Shown: positions 41,382 through 49,877 of the stretch, piece after piece
How the letters are laid out: every line of letters begins with the position of its first letter
Numbering within the stretch: position 1 is the stretch's first letter
From: a bacterium
GTDB lineage: Bacteria; Vulcanimicrobiota; Vulcanimicrobiia; Vulcanimicrobiales; Vulcanimicrobiaceae
Length of the DNA: 64,000 bases
Assembly (NCBI GenBank): GCA_021778415.1
Contig: JAJYCL010000015.1
Location: forward strand, 1-64,000
Direction: 5' to 3'
Notes under the pieces: model-generated
Databases searched by the model: none
Told to the model about the DNA's origin: nothing
The model's input: only the letters and a program-made list of their open reading frames with translations
Position numbers and translations under genes: made by a program

Positions 41382-41969
41382 CTGTCTGCTCCGTCAACGT
41401 CGCCGAGCCTCATTGTGGGGCTCGGCAATCCCGGGCGAGAATACGAACAGACCCGGCATAACGCCGGGTTTATGGTGATCGACGAACTCGCACGTCGCCT
41501 CAACGTCGCCTCATTTCGCAATAAAGACGGTGCCTTACAAGCCTTAGTAAGCACACACAACGTCGTCTTGCTTAAGCCGCAATCCTATATGAATCTTTCC
41601 GGCGAACCGACGCGAAAAATTGCGGCCTGGTATCGAACGCCGGTTGAGCGCATTCTCGTCATCAGCGACGATATGGATATTCCGTTTGGGAGCTTGCGCC
41701 TTCGGGCCAGCGGCGGGCACGGCGGACACAATGGCCTGCGCTCGCTGATCGATCATTTCGGCAACGAGTTTCCTCGCCTGCGCATCGGCGTTGGCCGCCC
41801 GGCATACGAATCGATCGATCACGTTCTGTCACCCTTTTCATCGGATGAGCGTATAGGTTTACCAAGCGTCATCGATGCTGCAGCAACCGTCGCCCTCCAA
41901 TGGCTCGATGACGGCTTAACCAAAGCCACGCAATCCGCCAATAGCTGGCGGATAAAAAGCGCCGACTAG
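41382..41969 (+). CDS. pth: Peptidyl-tRNA hydrolase
   Basis: About 195 residues from a CTG codon at 41382 directly after the rplY stop. A GTG at 41415 is too late because it would cut off the conserved N-terminal 'LIVGLGNPGREYEQTRHNAGF' strand that carries the active His. An in-frame stop lies just before 41382, leaving CTG (or ATT at 41412) as start. Other motifs: 'LLKPQSYMNLSGEP', 'ISDDMDIPFGSLRLR' with the catalytic Asp, and 'GGHGGHNGLRSLI'. The enzyme releases peptides from peptidyl-tRNA. Confidence 0.94.
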   Translation: MSAPSTSPSLIVGLGNPGREYEQTRHNAGFMVIDELARRLNVASFRNKDGALQALVSTHNVVLLKPQSYMNLSGEPTRKIAAWYRTPVERILVISDDMDIPFGSLRLRASGGHGGHNGLRSLIDHFGNEFPRLRIGVGRPAYESIDHVLSPFSSDERIGLPSVIDAAATVALQWLDDGLTKATQSANSWRIKSAD

Positions 41970-42007
41970 AGTGACGATACTTCCATCAACGGGGAGGTAT
42001 CGTCACT
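41970..42007 (+). promoter_or_regulatory. Perfect 11-bp hairpin with a ribosome binding site in its loop
   Basis: AGTGACGATAC (41970-41980) pairs exactly with GTATCGTCACT (41997-42007). The 16-nt loop (41981-41996) ends in GGGGAG, the Shine-Dalgarno-like sequence of the next gene. No T run follows, so it is not a simple intrinsic terminator. It sits between the pth stop and the start of the amino-acid-kinase gene and may control its translation. Confidence 0.6.
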
Positions 42008-42682
42008 CTGCACGGATTTGGTGGATCGGCATTTGTTCTTCGACTCGATGATGTCGCGACCTCACACGAGGCAAGCACGCTTTTTGATGACCTCGAATTT
42101 CTGACGATCGAGGGTATTCATCCGATTATTGTTGCCCCGAACGGCGAATCGGCGCGAACCATCGTGCGCACCATGAATCGAAGTCGAAGCACGGCGGTCC
42201 ATGTCAGCGGAGCCGATGCCGCACTTTTCCCCAGCAATGGCGGTGAAATTGCCAGCGTTCAACCGGCACTCTTACGAACGCTCACCGGCGCCGGCTTTAT
42301 TCCGGTCGTCGAGCCCTCCGTCTACGGCCCGATTCTTGCGAATGAAGAGCCGGCCAACGCCGATGCTATTGCGGGGGCACTTGGAAGTGCCATCGAAGCC
42401 TCACGAGTGATCTTTTTTCATCCAGCCGGCGGCTTACATGATCCGCTGACGCATGCTATTTTTGAAGATCTCACTCCGGCTGAAGCACTCGCACTTGCCG
42501 ACGATGCTCGCATCGATACCTCGTTGCGCACGACGGCGCGAGCCGCAGCACTCGGAGTTCGCGCCGGCGTCGGTGCAGCACAAATTATCAATTCGCGCAT
42601 CGCGCACGCATGCGTCGTTGAAGTTCTCACAGCCACGCACTGCGGAACGCAAGTGACGGGCGGAATTCGAATGGGGCGTTAA
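42008..42682 (+). CDS. Acetylglutamate kinase-like (amino-acid kinase family), divergent and short
   Basis: About 224 residues from CTG 42008; a GTG at 42164 would lose the first strands of the fold. The central part matches N-acetylglutamate kinases: 'LLRTLTGAGFIPVVEPSVYG', 'NADAIAGALGSAIEASRVIF' and a C-terminal 'RIAHACVVEVLTATHCGTQV'. The family's N-terminal Lys-x-Gly-Gly phosphate-binding lysine is not obvious ('LHGFGGSAF') and the usual GGG substrate loop is changed ('VAPNGES'). It is about 70 residues shorter than ArgB. It may be an inactive or re-purposed paralogue. It lies 1 bp before degV. Confidence 0.65.
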   Translation: MHGFGGSAFVLRLDDVATSHEASTLFDDLEFLTIEGIHPIIVAPNGESARTIVRTMNRSRSTAVHVSGADAALFPSNGGEIASVQPALLRTLTGAGFIPVVEPSVYGPILANEEPANADAIAGALGSAIEASRVIFFHPAGGLHDPLTHAIFEDLTPAEALALADDARIDTSLRTTARAAALGVRAGVGAAQIINSRIAHACVVEVLTATHCGTQVTGGIRMGR

Positions 42683-42683
42683 T

Positions 42684-43532
42684 ATGGCCGTTGCAATTGT
42701 TGCCGATAGTACTTGCGATCTCTCTCGCTCGGAAGCCGCCGGACTTGGCGTCGATCTCGTTCCGATCATCGTCCGATTCGGTGATAAGGAATATCACGAT
42801 GGGGTCGATCTTCTCCTTACCGATTTCTACATCAAGCTCGATCCCAACGGAGAATTACCCGTTACGTCACCGCCGCCGGAAAGCGATTTCGAGGCGGCGT
42901 TTAAACGTCATGTCGATGCAGGTCGCGAGGTCATCGCACCGATCGTTTCTGCGAAGCTCTCAAAGACCTACGAACGTGCACTGGCTGCGGCGGCAAAATT
43001 TCCGGGGAAAGTGCATGTCGTCGATACCAAAACACTTTCGGCCGGTGTAGGCTTGATCGTCACCGGAGCCGCAAAATTGGTCCGCGAAGGTCGAAATGCG
43101 CAAGAGATTCTCGACACGATGAATCGTTGGATCGCTTCGCAACTTGGCTACGCAACGTATCCCGATTTGCGCTTCCTGGCCAAGAGCGGGCGCATCAGCA
43201 AAGCGCAAATGATCTTGGGGACAATGATGCATTTGTACCCCATTGTTCGCCTCGACAAAACCGGCGGACTCGAAGGTGAAACGACCGTCAAGAGTTTTGA
43301 ACTGGCGCGCGAGATGATCGTCGATATTATGATTCGCAAGCTCGAGCATCCCGAACGCGCGCGCATCACAATCGTGCATGCCCACGATCAAGCGCTGGCC
43401 GATCATGTCGATACCGAACTGCGCAAGAAATTAAAAGTTGTTCCACGCTCTCTGACAATTCATGAAGCCGGCCCATCGATTGCGTCAAACGGCGGACCGG
43501 GCCTCGTTGCAATTTTTTCCCTCGACGAATAA
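42684..43532 (+). CDS. DegV family fatty-acid-binding protein
   Basis: 282 residues. 'VAIVADSTCDLSRSEAAGLGVDLVPIIVRFG' is the typical DegV start, followed by 'TSPPPESDFEAAFKRH', 'SAKLSKTYERAL' and 'VDTKTLSAGVGLIVTGA', and a C-terminal 'GPSIASNGGPGLVAIF'. DegV/FakB-like proteins hold a fatty acid for the FakA kinase. No fakA is adjacent, so whether it serves exogenous fatty-acid use is unknown. Last gene of the prs-rplY-pth run. Confidence 0.92.
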   Translation: MAVAIVADSTCDLSRSEAAGLGVDLVPIIVRFGDKEYHDGVDLLLTDFYIKLDPNGELPVTSPPPESDFEAAFKRHVDAGREVIAPIVSAKLSKTYERALAAAAKFPGKVHVVDTKTLSAGVGLIVTGAAKLVREGRNAQEILDTMNRWIASQLGYATYPDLRFLAKSGRISKAQMILGTMMHLYPIVRLDKTGGLEGETTVKSFELAREMIVDIMIRKLEHPERARITIVHAHDQALADHVDTELRKKLKVVPRSLTIHEAGPSIASNGGPGLVAIFSLDE

Positions 43533-43548
43533 CTTGGGGGGGCTTTCG

Positions 43549-44703
43549 CTACTGCGCCGCTGCGTTGCGCACGGCGGCAATGCGTTCGGCGATCGGCGGA
43601 TCGTCATCGCCGAAAACTGCCTCAAACGTCGAGACGGAGAGCGGCTCTAAGCCGCGATCCGCCTCGCGGACGAAGGCGCGCACGGCTTCGGCAACATTTC
43701 CCGATTGCCGTTCTGCGAGCGCATCGATGCGCAACGAATCCATCCGAGCATAGTTTGCTGCGATCATATGCGCAGGAAGAGCCAACAATGCGAGGACTGC
43801 AGCCGCGACGACGACGCGCGTCAGCGGATCGTCATCGCGGCGAAAGACAATACGATCGGCAATACCGACAGCCGCGCTCATGGCAAGCAGAACTAAGAGG
43901 ATCAGCAGCACCAGGCGATGCGCAGGCTGATGGAGCGCGCGCTCGATGGTTATACGCGTCGTCGCGAAGCGGTATTCAGCCGGCGTTGCCGCGCGAATAA
44001 ATGCCGGGGGAATAACGACATGCAGTGTGGGGCCCAAGCCGATGGTAAACGGGAGTTCTCCATGATCCTGCGTCATCGTTCGCGTATCGTAGCCGGAGGC
44101 AAGCGACGCAAGCACAATGACGGCGACAACGCCAAGAAGCGCCGGGATATACCACACATGTGATCGATCGGCAAGCCACAGAATCGCAGTGACCGAAACG
44201 GCTGCAACGAGCATCCACGCGCATGTCACGAGCACCCACTGCAAAAACCATGGCGTCGTCAATTGCGAGAGTAAATCCATGCTGCGATCGACACGGTATA
44301 AATAGAACTGCACGGGTAATTCGGCGAGACGCACGATGCATGCCGCGGCCGCCGAGAACATCATCCGTACCATCCACTCACGGCGAACACTTCGACGAAT
44401 GCGATCCCGCAACCGAGCCGCAGTTCCCGATTTCCAAAACCATGCGAGGGCAAGCGCGGCGAAAAGATAGACCGCGATTCGCCCCGGAATAATCAGGGCT
44501 TCGCGTTTCTGCGCCGCTTCCTGGCGTTGCGGATCGATCAGCCGATCTGCCGGGAGCCGGAGTAACGCGCCTGCGTCCAGCGCATCAACGCGTCGATCAA
44601 GCGAGGTCGTCGCCCCTGTGGCGGCATAGCTCTGCTGCCCGCTCAAAGCCATGAGCAGAACGAAGCAGCACAATCCGATGATCCAAGGAAAACGATAGGT
44701 CAC
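43549..44703 (-). CDS. M48 (Ste24/HtpX)-like membrane protein lacking the HExxH zinc site
   Basis: 384 residues with a signal-like first helix and about six further membrane helices. The central part aligns by pattern with Ste24-type proteases: 'ELPVQFYLYRVDRSMDLLSQ' followed by 'TPWFLQWV', and later 'GLGPTLHVVIPPAFIRAATPAEYRF', the stretch that normally leads into the HExxH helix. At that point the sequence reads 'ATTRITIERALHQ', without HExxH, and no downstream metal Glu is seen. It appears to be a pseudo-protease of the inner membrane. Convergent with degV; upstream neighbour is a diguanylate cyclase on the same strand. Confidence 0.65.
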   Translation of the reverse strand: MTYRFPWIIGLCCFVLLMALSGQQSYAATGATTSLDRRVDALDAGALLRLPADRLIDPQRQEAAQKREALIIPGRIAVYLFAALALAWFWKSGTAARLRDRIRRSVRREWMVRMMFSAAAACIVRLAELPVQFYLYRVDRSMDLLSQLTTPWFLQWVLVTCAWMLVAAVSVTAILWLADRSHVWYIPALLGVVAVIVLASLASGYDTRTMTQDHGELPFTIGLGPTLHVVIPPAFIRAATPAEYRFATTRITIERALHQPAHRLVLLILLVLLAMSAAVGIADRIVFRRDDDPLTRVVVAAAVLALLALPAHMIAANYARMDSLRIDALAERQSGNVAEAVRAFVREADRGLEPLSVSTFEAVFGDDDPPIAERIAAVRNAAAQ

Positions 44704-44739
44704 CTATCGTCTCTTCGGCCCGCATCGAACTATCGCATG

Positions 44740-45786
44740 CTATGGCGTCTGGGTGACTGTTTGATAGATCCCCGCGTGGCTGCGAAAGGAAACGCGATCG
44801 CGACCCTGCCGTTTACTGTGGTACATGGCGGCATCGGCCGCTTCCAGCAATTCACTGGCGCTGGCGGCGTCATCCGGGAATGTGGCGACGCCGATCGAGA
44901 CGGTCATCGCAATGCCGGTCAAAAAATCGTGCGCACGAACGGCCCGGCAAAACTCCTCGGCTCGAAAAAATGCCTGACTCTTGTGCGTCCTCCAGAGCAG
45001 AGCGCAGAACTCATCGCCGCCGTTACGAGCGGCAATATCATGTGGGCAAGGCAACGATGCTTGCAACAGCGAGGCGATACGTTGGAGCACGCTGTCGCCA
45101 ACAGCATGGCCGAATTGGTCGTTGACGGTTTTAAAATGATCGGTATCGATGAACCACAATGAAATCGGCGAACTGGCTTCCAATCGCTTGGCAATCGTCT
45201 CACTCAGGACGGCACGAAATGCGCGAGGCGCGTGCAAGCCGGTCAACGCATCGAACGTCGCGCTGCTGCGATCCGATTCGCGCTCACACGCCAAGATGTA
45301 GGCCATCGCGGCAAGATCGACGGTATCGGCCATAACGTCGGTATTGTCCAACGTCTCCCGCGTTGTCGACCAATAGACGATACCGTGGACGCGCCCGGTC
45401 GCATCGCACATCGGCAGTGCGATGCCGCAGCGATCACCGGGAATCAGTCGAGCGTCGCGATCATCGGCAACGATGCGCGATCCCGACCGCGCCGCACGCG
45501 CTACGGCGCTCGGAGATGAAAGGCGACTCACGCGCATGCCGATAAAATACGCACCTCGATCGCCGGCATTATAGACGCAGGTCAATTCATCGCCGTCGGG
45601 CACAAAGACGACCATTGCATCACACCCTTTACAGAGGGAGAATCCCGCCATGCCCAGAGCAGAGAGCACGGCAAGACTCGAATCCCGAGCTGCTGCGACA
45701 ATCTGAAGCGACGCGTGGTGAATATCTCGCGAGAGGTTGGCGCGACGCGATTCCCCAATCACCGGAAGAAGTGATGCGACCTTCAT
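44740..45786 (-). CDS. GAF-GGDEF diguanylate cyclase
   Basis: 348 residues from ATG 45786. A GAF-like domain (about 30-170; 'VVFVPDGDELTCVYNAG') precedes a GGDEF domain (about 185-340) with 'TFDALTGLHAPRAF', 'WFIDTDHFKTVNDQFGHAVGD' and an intact active site 'RNGGDEFCALL'. It should make cyclic di-GMP. The RxxD inhibitory site that normally lies five residues before GGDEF reads 'CPHD', so product feedback is probably absent. No membrane segments. Its start is only 25 bp from the divergent TPR/ATP-grasp gene. The frame is open further upstream, so the start is not certain. Confidence 0.9.
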   Translation of the reverse strand: MKVASLLPVIGESRRANLSRDIHHASLQIVAAARDSSLAVLSALGMAGFSLCKGCDAMVVFVPDGDELTCVYNAGDRGAYFIGMRVSRLSSPSAVARAARSGSRIVADDRDARLIPGDRCGIALPMCDATGRVHGIVYWSTTRETLDNTDVMADTVDLAAMAYILACERESDRSSATFDALTGLHAPRAFRAVLSETIAKRLEASSPISLWFIDTDHFKTVNDQFGHAVGDSVLQRIASLLQASLPCPHDIAARNGGDEFCALLWRTHKSQAFFRAEEFCRAVRAHDFLTGIAMTVSIGVATFPDDAASASELLEAADAAMYHSKRQGRDRVSFRSHAGIYQTVTQTP

Positions 45787-45811
45787 ATTGCCAGAGAGTC
45801 CCCCGCGTACG

Positions 45812-47143
45812 ATGAATCGGACCAACGATGCCGATGATCGCATCCTCGCTTTGCAACGCATCATTGCGTCCCGAGAGCAGGCGCCGCGGGAGCGCACCGT
45901 CCTCGGTATTCTCTACCTCCAGAAAGGTGATAGCGATGCCGCACATGAGCAATTCCTCAAAGCGGCCGCCGAAGATCCCCTCTGGACGGATGCGCACGAG
46001 GGCCTGGGATCGATTGCCATCAAGCGCGGTGATTTCGACGCAGCGCGGCCCCATTTTCTACGCGCAATAGCAATAAATCCCGATAATTTGAGCGCGCGAT
46101 TTGCGCTCTACGATATCGAACAAGCCTTGCATAATACTCCGGTGGCTTTGGCCCATCAAATGGAGATACTCGCTCGGCAGCGGCTATTCACCATTCGCGC
46201 TCCGAACGAGCAGCGCAGCGTGCTGATTCTTCTCGCTCCCGGCGATTGGAAGGCCAATGTTCCCGTCGATTTTCTCATCGACTTCTCGACGACGACCGTT
46301 CACAAACTCTACCTCACCGACGATGGAGCGCTTCCTCCGATACCAAAAGCCGATCTCATCTTCTGTGCCATCGGAGAATCGGATGCAGCGATACCGTTGT
46401 TGCACCAAGCCGAAGCTCTTGTCGCACAATTGGGACTGCCGTGTATCAATCGGCCGCAGCGGATTGTGCACACCAGTCGTACCGGCATTCTCGAATCGCT
46501 GGGCACGTGTTCCGATCTCGCACTTGCACCAACGCGTCGCTGTTCTCGCGAGGAACTCTTGGAGGATGTGCGCGCACACCAGGAGACGCTCCTTATTCGC
46601 CCCGTCGATTCACATGCCGGACTGGGCCTTGAACGCTTCCCGGCCGACGATGAGCGCGAAGAAAACGTTCGCGCGTACATGGAGCGCGTCTGCGCCGACT
46701 ACTATTATATCGCGCCGTTTATCGACTATAAAAACGACGACGGCTATTACCGCAAATATCGCATCATCTGCGTTGATGGCGAGCCTTATCCATTCCACTT
46801 GGCGATTTCCGACAAATGGATGATTCACTATTACAATGCTCCGATGCGCGATCATCTCTGGATGCGAGAGGAAGAACAGCGCTTCTTGGCTGACCTTCCA
46901 GCTACAATGGGAACGACTGCATGCGAGGCCTTACGCGCGATTGCACGACGCACGAATTTGGAATACGTCGGCGTCGATTGCTCGATTCTCCCCGACGGAC
47001 GTCTGCTGGTGTTTGAAGCGGATCCGGCAATGATCGTGCACCATCTCGGAGCCGATGGCGTCTTCGGCTATCACGTTCCATATGCTCGCGCCATCTATGC
47101 CGCATTCGAACGCCTTATGGATCGACTTCGTGCTCGATCCTAA
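45812..47143 (+). CDS. TPR protein fused to an ATP-grasp domain
   Basis: 443 residues. The N-terminal 120 residues hold about three tetratricopeptide repeats ('LQKGDSDAAHEQFLKAAAED', 'HEGLGSIAIKRGDFDAARPH'). The remainder is an ATP-grasp-like ligase: 'LLIRPVDSHAGLGLERF' as the ATP-binding strand, 'YYRKYRIICVDGEPYPFHLA' and a metal-binding end 'YVGVDCSILPDGRLLVFEAD'. Such enzymes join a carboxylate to an amine. Substrate unknown. The next gene, a PLP-dependent decarboxylase, overlaps its 3' end, suggesting a two-step amine pathway. An in-frame GTG at 45737 lies inside the divergent cyclase gene and is less likely. Confidence 0.8.
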   Translation: MNRTNDADDRILALQRIIASREQAPRERTVLGILYLQKGDSDAAHEQFLKAAAEDPLWTDAHEGLGSIAIKRGDFDAARPHFLRAIAINPDNLSARFALYDIEQALHNTPVALAHQMEILARQRLFTIRAPNEQRSVLILLAPGDWKANVPVDFLIDFSTTTVHKLYLTDDGALPPIPKADLIFCAIGESDAAIPLLHQAEALVAQLGLPCINRPQRIVHTSRTGILESLGTCSDLALAPTRRCSREELLEDVRAHQETLLIRPVDSHAGLGLERFPADDEREENVRAYMERVCADYYYIAPFIDYKNDDGYYRKYRIICVDGEPYPFHLAISDKWMIHYYNAPMRDHLWMREEEQRFLADLPATMGTTACEALRAIARRTNLEYVGVDCSILPDGRLLVFEADPAMIVHHLGADGVFGYHVPYARAIYAAFERLMDRLRARS

Positions 47144-48557
47144 AGATTGGGAGCAATTCCGCGCACTCGCCCATCGCGCGCTCGATGATGCCATCGATTA
47201 TCAACGCGATGTTCGGGATCGCCCGGTCTGGCAACCCGTACCCGATGAGATTCAGGCGTCGCTTGCGCAAAGGATGCCGCTTGATCCGACGCCTCTAGGC
47301 GACGTCTATGATCGTTTCGTGCGCGAGATACTTCCATTTTCGAGCGGCAATATTTCGCCGCGTTTCTTCGGCTGGGTCCAGGGAACGGGAACGCCAACCG
47401 GTGCGTTAGCCGAACTTCTCGCGGCAACCATGAATCCCAATGTCGGCGGCCGCAATCATGTCGCGATTTACGTCGAGCGCGCCGTCATCGCGTGGTTTCG
47501 CGATCTCTTCGGATTTCCACACGACGCAAGCGGCGTGCTCACTGTTGGAACGTCGGCGGCAAATCTCATCGCCGTCGTCTGCGCTCGCATGCGCGCTCTC
47601 GGCCCAAACGCGCGAGAGATCGGCCTGCAAGGAAGCAAAAAACGCCTGGTGGGCTACGCATCGAGTTCAACGCATGGATGCGTACGCAAAGCCTTCGAAA
47701 TTGCCGGCTTAGGTGCTCATGCATTACACATCCTCCCCGTGGATGCGCGTCATCGCGTCGATCCCGAAGCGCTATCGGCGGCTATTGCAAGAGATCGCGC
47801 CGCTGGGCTTGAGCCCTTTCTCGTCGTTGGCAATGCGGGCACCGTCGATGTCGGCGCCATCGATCCGCTCGATGCACTCGCCGATATCGCACAACGCGAA
47901 CATCTTTGGTTCCATATCGATGGCGCGTTCGGCGCGCCTGGCGTGTTAGCGCCGACGTTGCGCCCGATGCTCAAGGGCTTGGAACGCGCCGATTCTCTGG
48001 CCTTCGATTTCCACAAGTGGATACACGTTCCGTATGATGCGGGCTGCGTTATCATTCGAGACGGAGAACTGCATCGCGCCGCGTTTGCATCGGACGGCCC
48101 GTACATCACGCGGATGGAGCGCGGACTCGCAAGCGCTACGCCGTGGTTTACCGATTACGGCATCGATCTCTCGCGCGGATTCCGCGCACTCAAAATCTGG
48201 TTCACTATTCAAGAACATGGCGCAAAGCGTATCGGGCAAGCCATCGAAACCAACGTTCGCCAAGCCGCAATGCTCGGTGATCTCATCGATCGGCACGAAC
48301 GTTTCGAACTGCTCGCCCCCGTCGCCACCAACGTCGTCTGTTTTCGTTATCGGAAGCCCGGAATGAACGAAGCCCAGCTCGATACGTTGAACGATGCACT
48401 TGTTATTGCCGTCCAAGAAAGCGGTAGGGCCGTCGTTTCGTCAACGACGGTGAACTCCCATCGCGCAATCCGCGTTTGCATTGTCAACCAACGCACCACC
48501 GACGACGACGTTCGAGAAACCCTTGCCGCTCTTGACGAGTTAGCGTCGCTTTCCTAG
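47130..48557 (+). CDS. PLP-dependent amino-acid decarboxylase (group II)
   Basis: About 475 residues. The family fold is shown by 'PRFFGWVQGTGTPTGALAEL' near the N-terminus, 'LTVGTSAANLIAVVCAR', 'ASSSTHGCVRKAFEIAG', 'VVGNAGTVDVGAIDPL', 'WFHIDGAFGAP' and the PLP-lysine motif 'FDFHKWIHVPYDAGC'. It probably decarboxylates an aromatic or acidic amino acid; specificity is not readable. Start uncertain: GTG 47130 is used, overlapping the ATP-grasp gene by 14 bp; the frame is open to ATG 47055. Its end overlaps the convergent glmU by 18 bp. Confidence 0.88.
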   Translation: MLDPKDWEQFRALAHRALDDAIDYQRDVRDRPVWQPVPDEIQASLAQRMPLDPTPLGDVYDRFVREILPFSSGNISPRFFGWVQGTGTPTGALAELLAATMNPNVGGRNHVAIYVERAVIAWFRDLFGFPHDASGVLTVGTSAANLIAVVCARMRALGPNAREIGLQGSKKRLVGYASSSTHGCVRKAFEIAGLGAHALHILPVDARHRVDPEALSAAIARDRAAGLEPFLVVGNAGTVDVGAIDPLDALADIAQREHLWFHIDGAFGAPGVLAPTLRPMLKGLERADSLAFDFHKWIHVPYDAGCVIIRDGELHRAAFASDGPYITRMERGLASATPWFTDYGIDLSRGFRALKIWFTIQEHGAKRIGQAIETNVRQAAMLGDLIDRHERFELLAPVATNVVCFRYRKPGMNEAQLDTLNDALVIAVQESGRAVVSSTTVNSHRAIRVCIVNQRTTDDDVRETLAALDELASLS

Positions 48558-49877
48558 CGGACGGGCCGGGTTGCCGGCGACACGTTCTCCGGGCGCGATA
48601 TCGTGGGTGACGACGGAACTCGCTCCGGTGAGCGCGCCATCGCCGATCGTGCGCGGTGCGATGATCGAGGTGTTCGAGCCGATGCGAACATTCTTGCCGA
48701 TGATCGTTTGGTGCTTATTCTGCCCGTCGTAATTGCAGGTAATCGTTCCCGCTCCGATATTGGTATCTTCACCGATCGTCGCATCGCCGAGATAGCTCAA
48801 GTGACTGGCTTTGGCACCTTTGGCCAGACGTGATTTCTTTATTTCAACAAAATTTCCGACGCGAACATTTTGGCCGAGATCGGCACCGCCGCGAATATGA
48901 GCAAAGGGACCGATCGTGGTTCCCGATCCGATATGACTATCGAAAATCACCGATTCGCGCACATGAACGTCATCATCAAGCACACTTGCCGATATCCGAG
49001 TATTGGGGCCAACGACGCAACCACGACCGATGTCACTTAACCGACCAATATGCGTATTGGGATAAATAACCGTATCGGCCCCAATCTGCAATTCCGGCTC
49101 AAGATACGTCGTCAGCGGATCGATGATCGTCACACCGGCAAGCATATGCGAATGGCACAAGCGTGCATTGAGCTGGGCATGAGCATCCGCCAACTCGACG
49201 CGATCGTTGATCCCTAGAACATGCCGATGATCCTCAACGAGCAACGGCAGCACTGTTTTGCGGTCACGCACGAAATGCGCGACGGCATCGGTCAGATAAT
49301 ATTCACCTTGCGCATTCGTGTTGTTCAGTTGTTCGACTACCTGGCGCAATGCGGATTCGGCAAATGCGTAGACTCCCGCATTCATTTCATCGACCGCCAG
49401 TTGCTCCGACGTCGCATCGCGGACTTCGACAATCTGCTCGATCGCGGCATCTTTGCGGATGATGCGGCCGAAATTCGACGGCATCGGCATCTTCGCCGTC
49501 ATCAAGACCATGGCGACGTCGCGGGCAAGCGCAGCAAGCACCTCGGCATATAAGGCTCCCGGAACCAACGGCATATCACCGGACGCGACGACGATTTTCC
49601 CATCGGCGTCCTGCTCCATTGCGTCGAGGGCAATTTTTACCGCATGTCCGGTGCCGAGTTGCTCCTTCTGGAGCACCGTGCGCACATCGAATGCGTCGAG
49701 CTTTCCTTGTAATTCCTCATTGGCAACGACGATAATCTCATCGATTCCGGCATGCCGAAGCGCTGTCACCACGTACCACAACAGCGGGCGACCGCACAAT
49801 GAGTGCAAGACTTTAGGAAGCGCCGATTTCATGCGCGTCCCTTTTCCCGCGGCAAGAAGTATTGCGCGCGTCTTCAT
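48540..49877 (-). CDS. glmU: Bifunctional UDP-GlcNAc pyrophosphorylase / glucosamine-1-P acetyltransferase
   Basis: 445 residues. It makes UDP-N-acetylglucosamine for cell wall and outer-surface glycans. The N-terminal uridylyltransferase has 'LLAAGKGTRMKSALPKVLH' and 'VASGDMPLV'; the C-terminal left-handed beta-helix has the hexapeptide repeats ('IGPFAHIRGGADLG', 'IGSNTSIIAPRTIG') and the acetyl site 'HLSYLGDATIGEDTNIGAG'. The ATG overlaps the gltX stop by 4 bp. Last gene of the mutase-gltX-glmU operon. Confidence 0.97.
   Translation of the reverse strand: MKTRAILLAAGKGTRMKSALPKVLHSLCGRPLLWYVVTALRHAGIDEIIVVANEELQGKLDAFDVRTVLQKEQLGTGHAVKIALDAMEQDADGKIVVASGDMPLVPGALYAEVLAALARDVAMVLMTAKMPMPSNFGRIIRKDAAIEQIVEVRDATSEQLAVDEMNAGVYAFAESALRQVVEQLNNTNAQGEYYLTDAVAHFVRDRKTVLPLLVEDHRHVLGINDRVELADAHAQLNARLCHSHMLAGVTIIDPLTTYLEPELQIGADTVIYPNTHIGRLSDIGRGCVVGPNTRISASVLDDDVHVRESVIFDSHIGSGTTIGPFAHIRGGADLGQNVRVGNFVEIKKSRLAKGAKASHLSYLGDATIGEDTNIGAGTITCNYDGQNKHQTIIGKNVRIGSNTSIIAPRTIGDGALTGASSVVTHDIAPGERVAGNPARPLGKRR

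Noticed and set aside
41970-42007. Intrinsic terminator after pth
   Set aside because: The stem is strong but no T run follows and a ribosome binding site lies in the loop.
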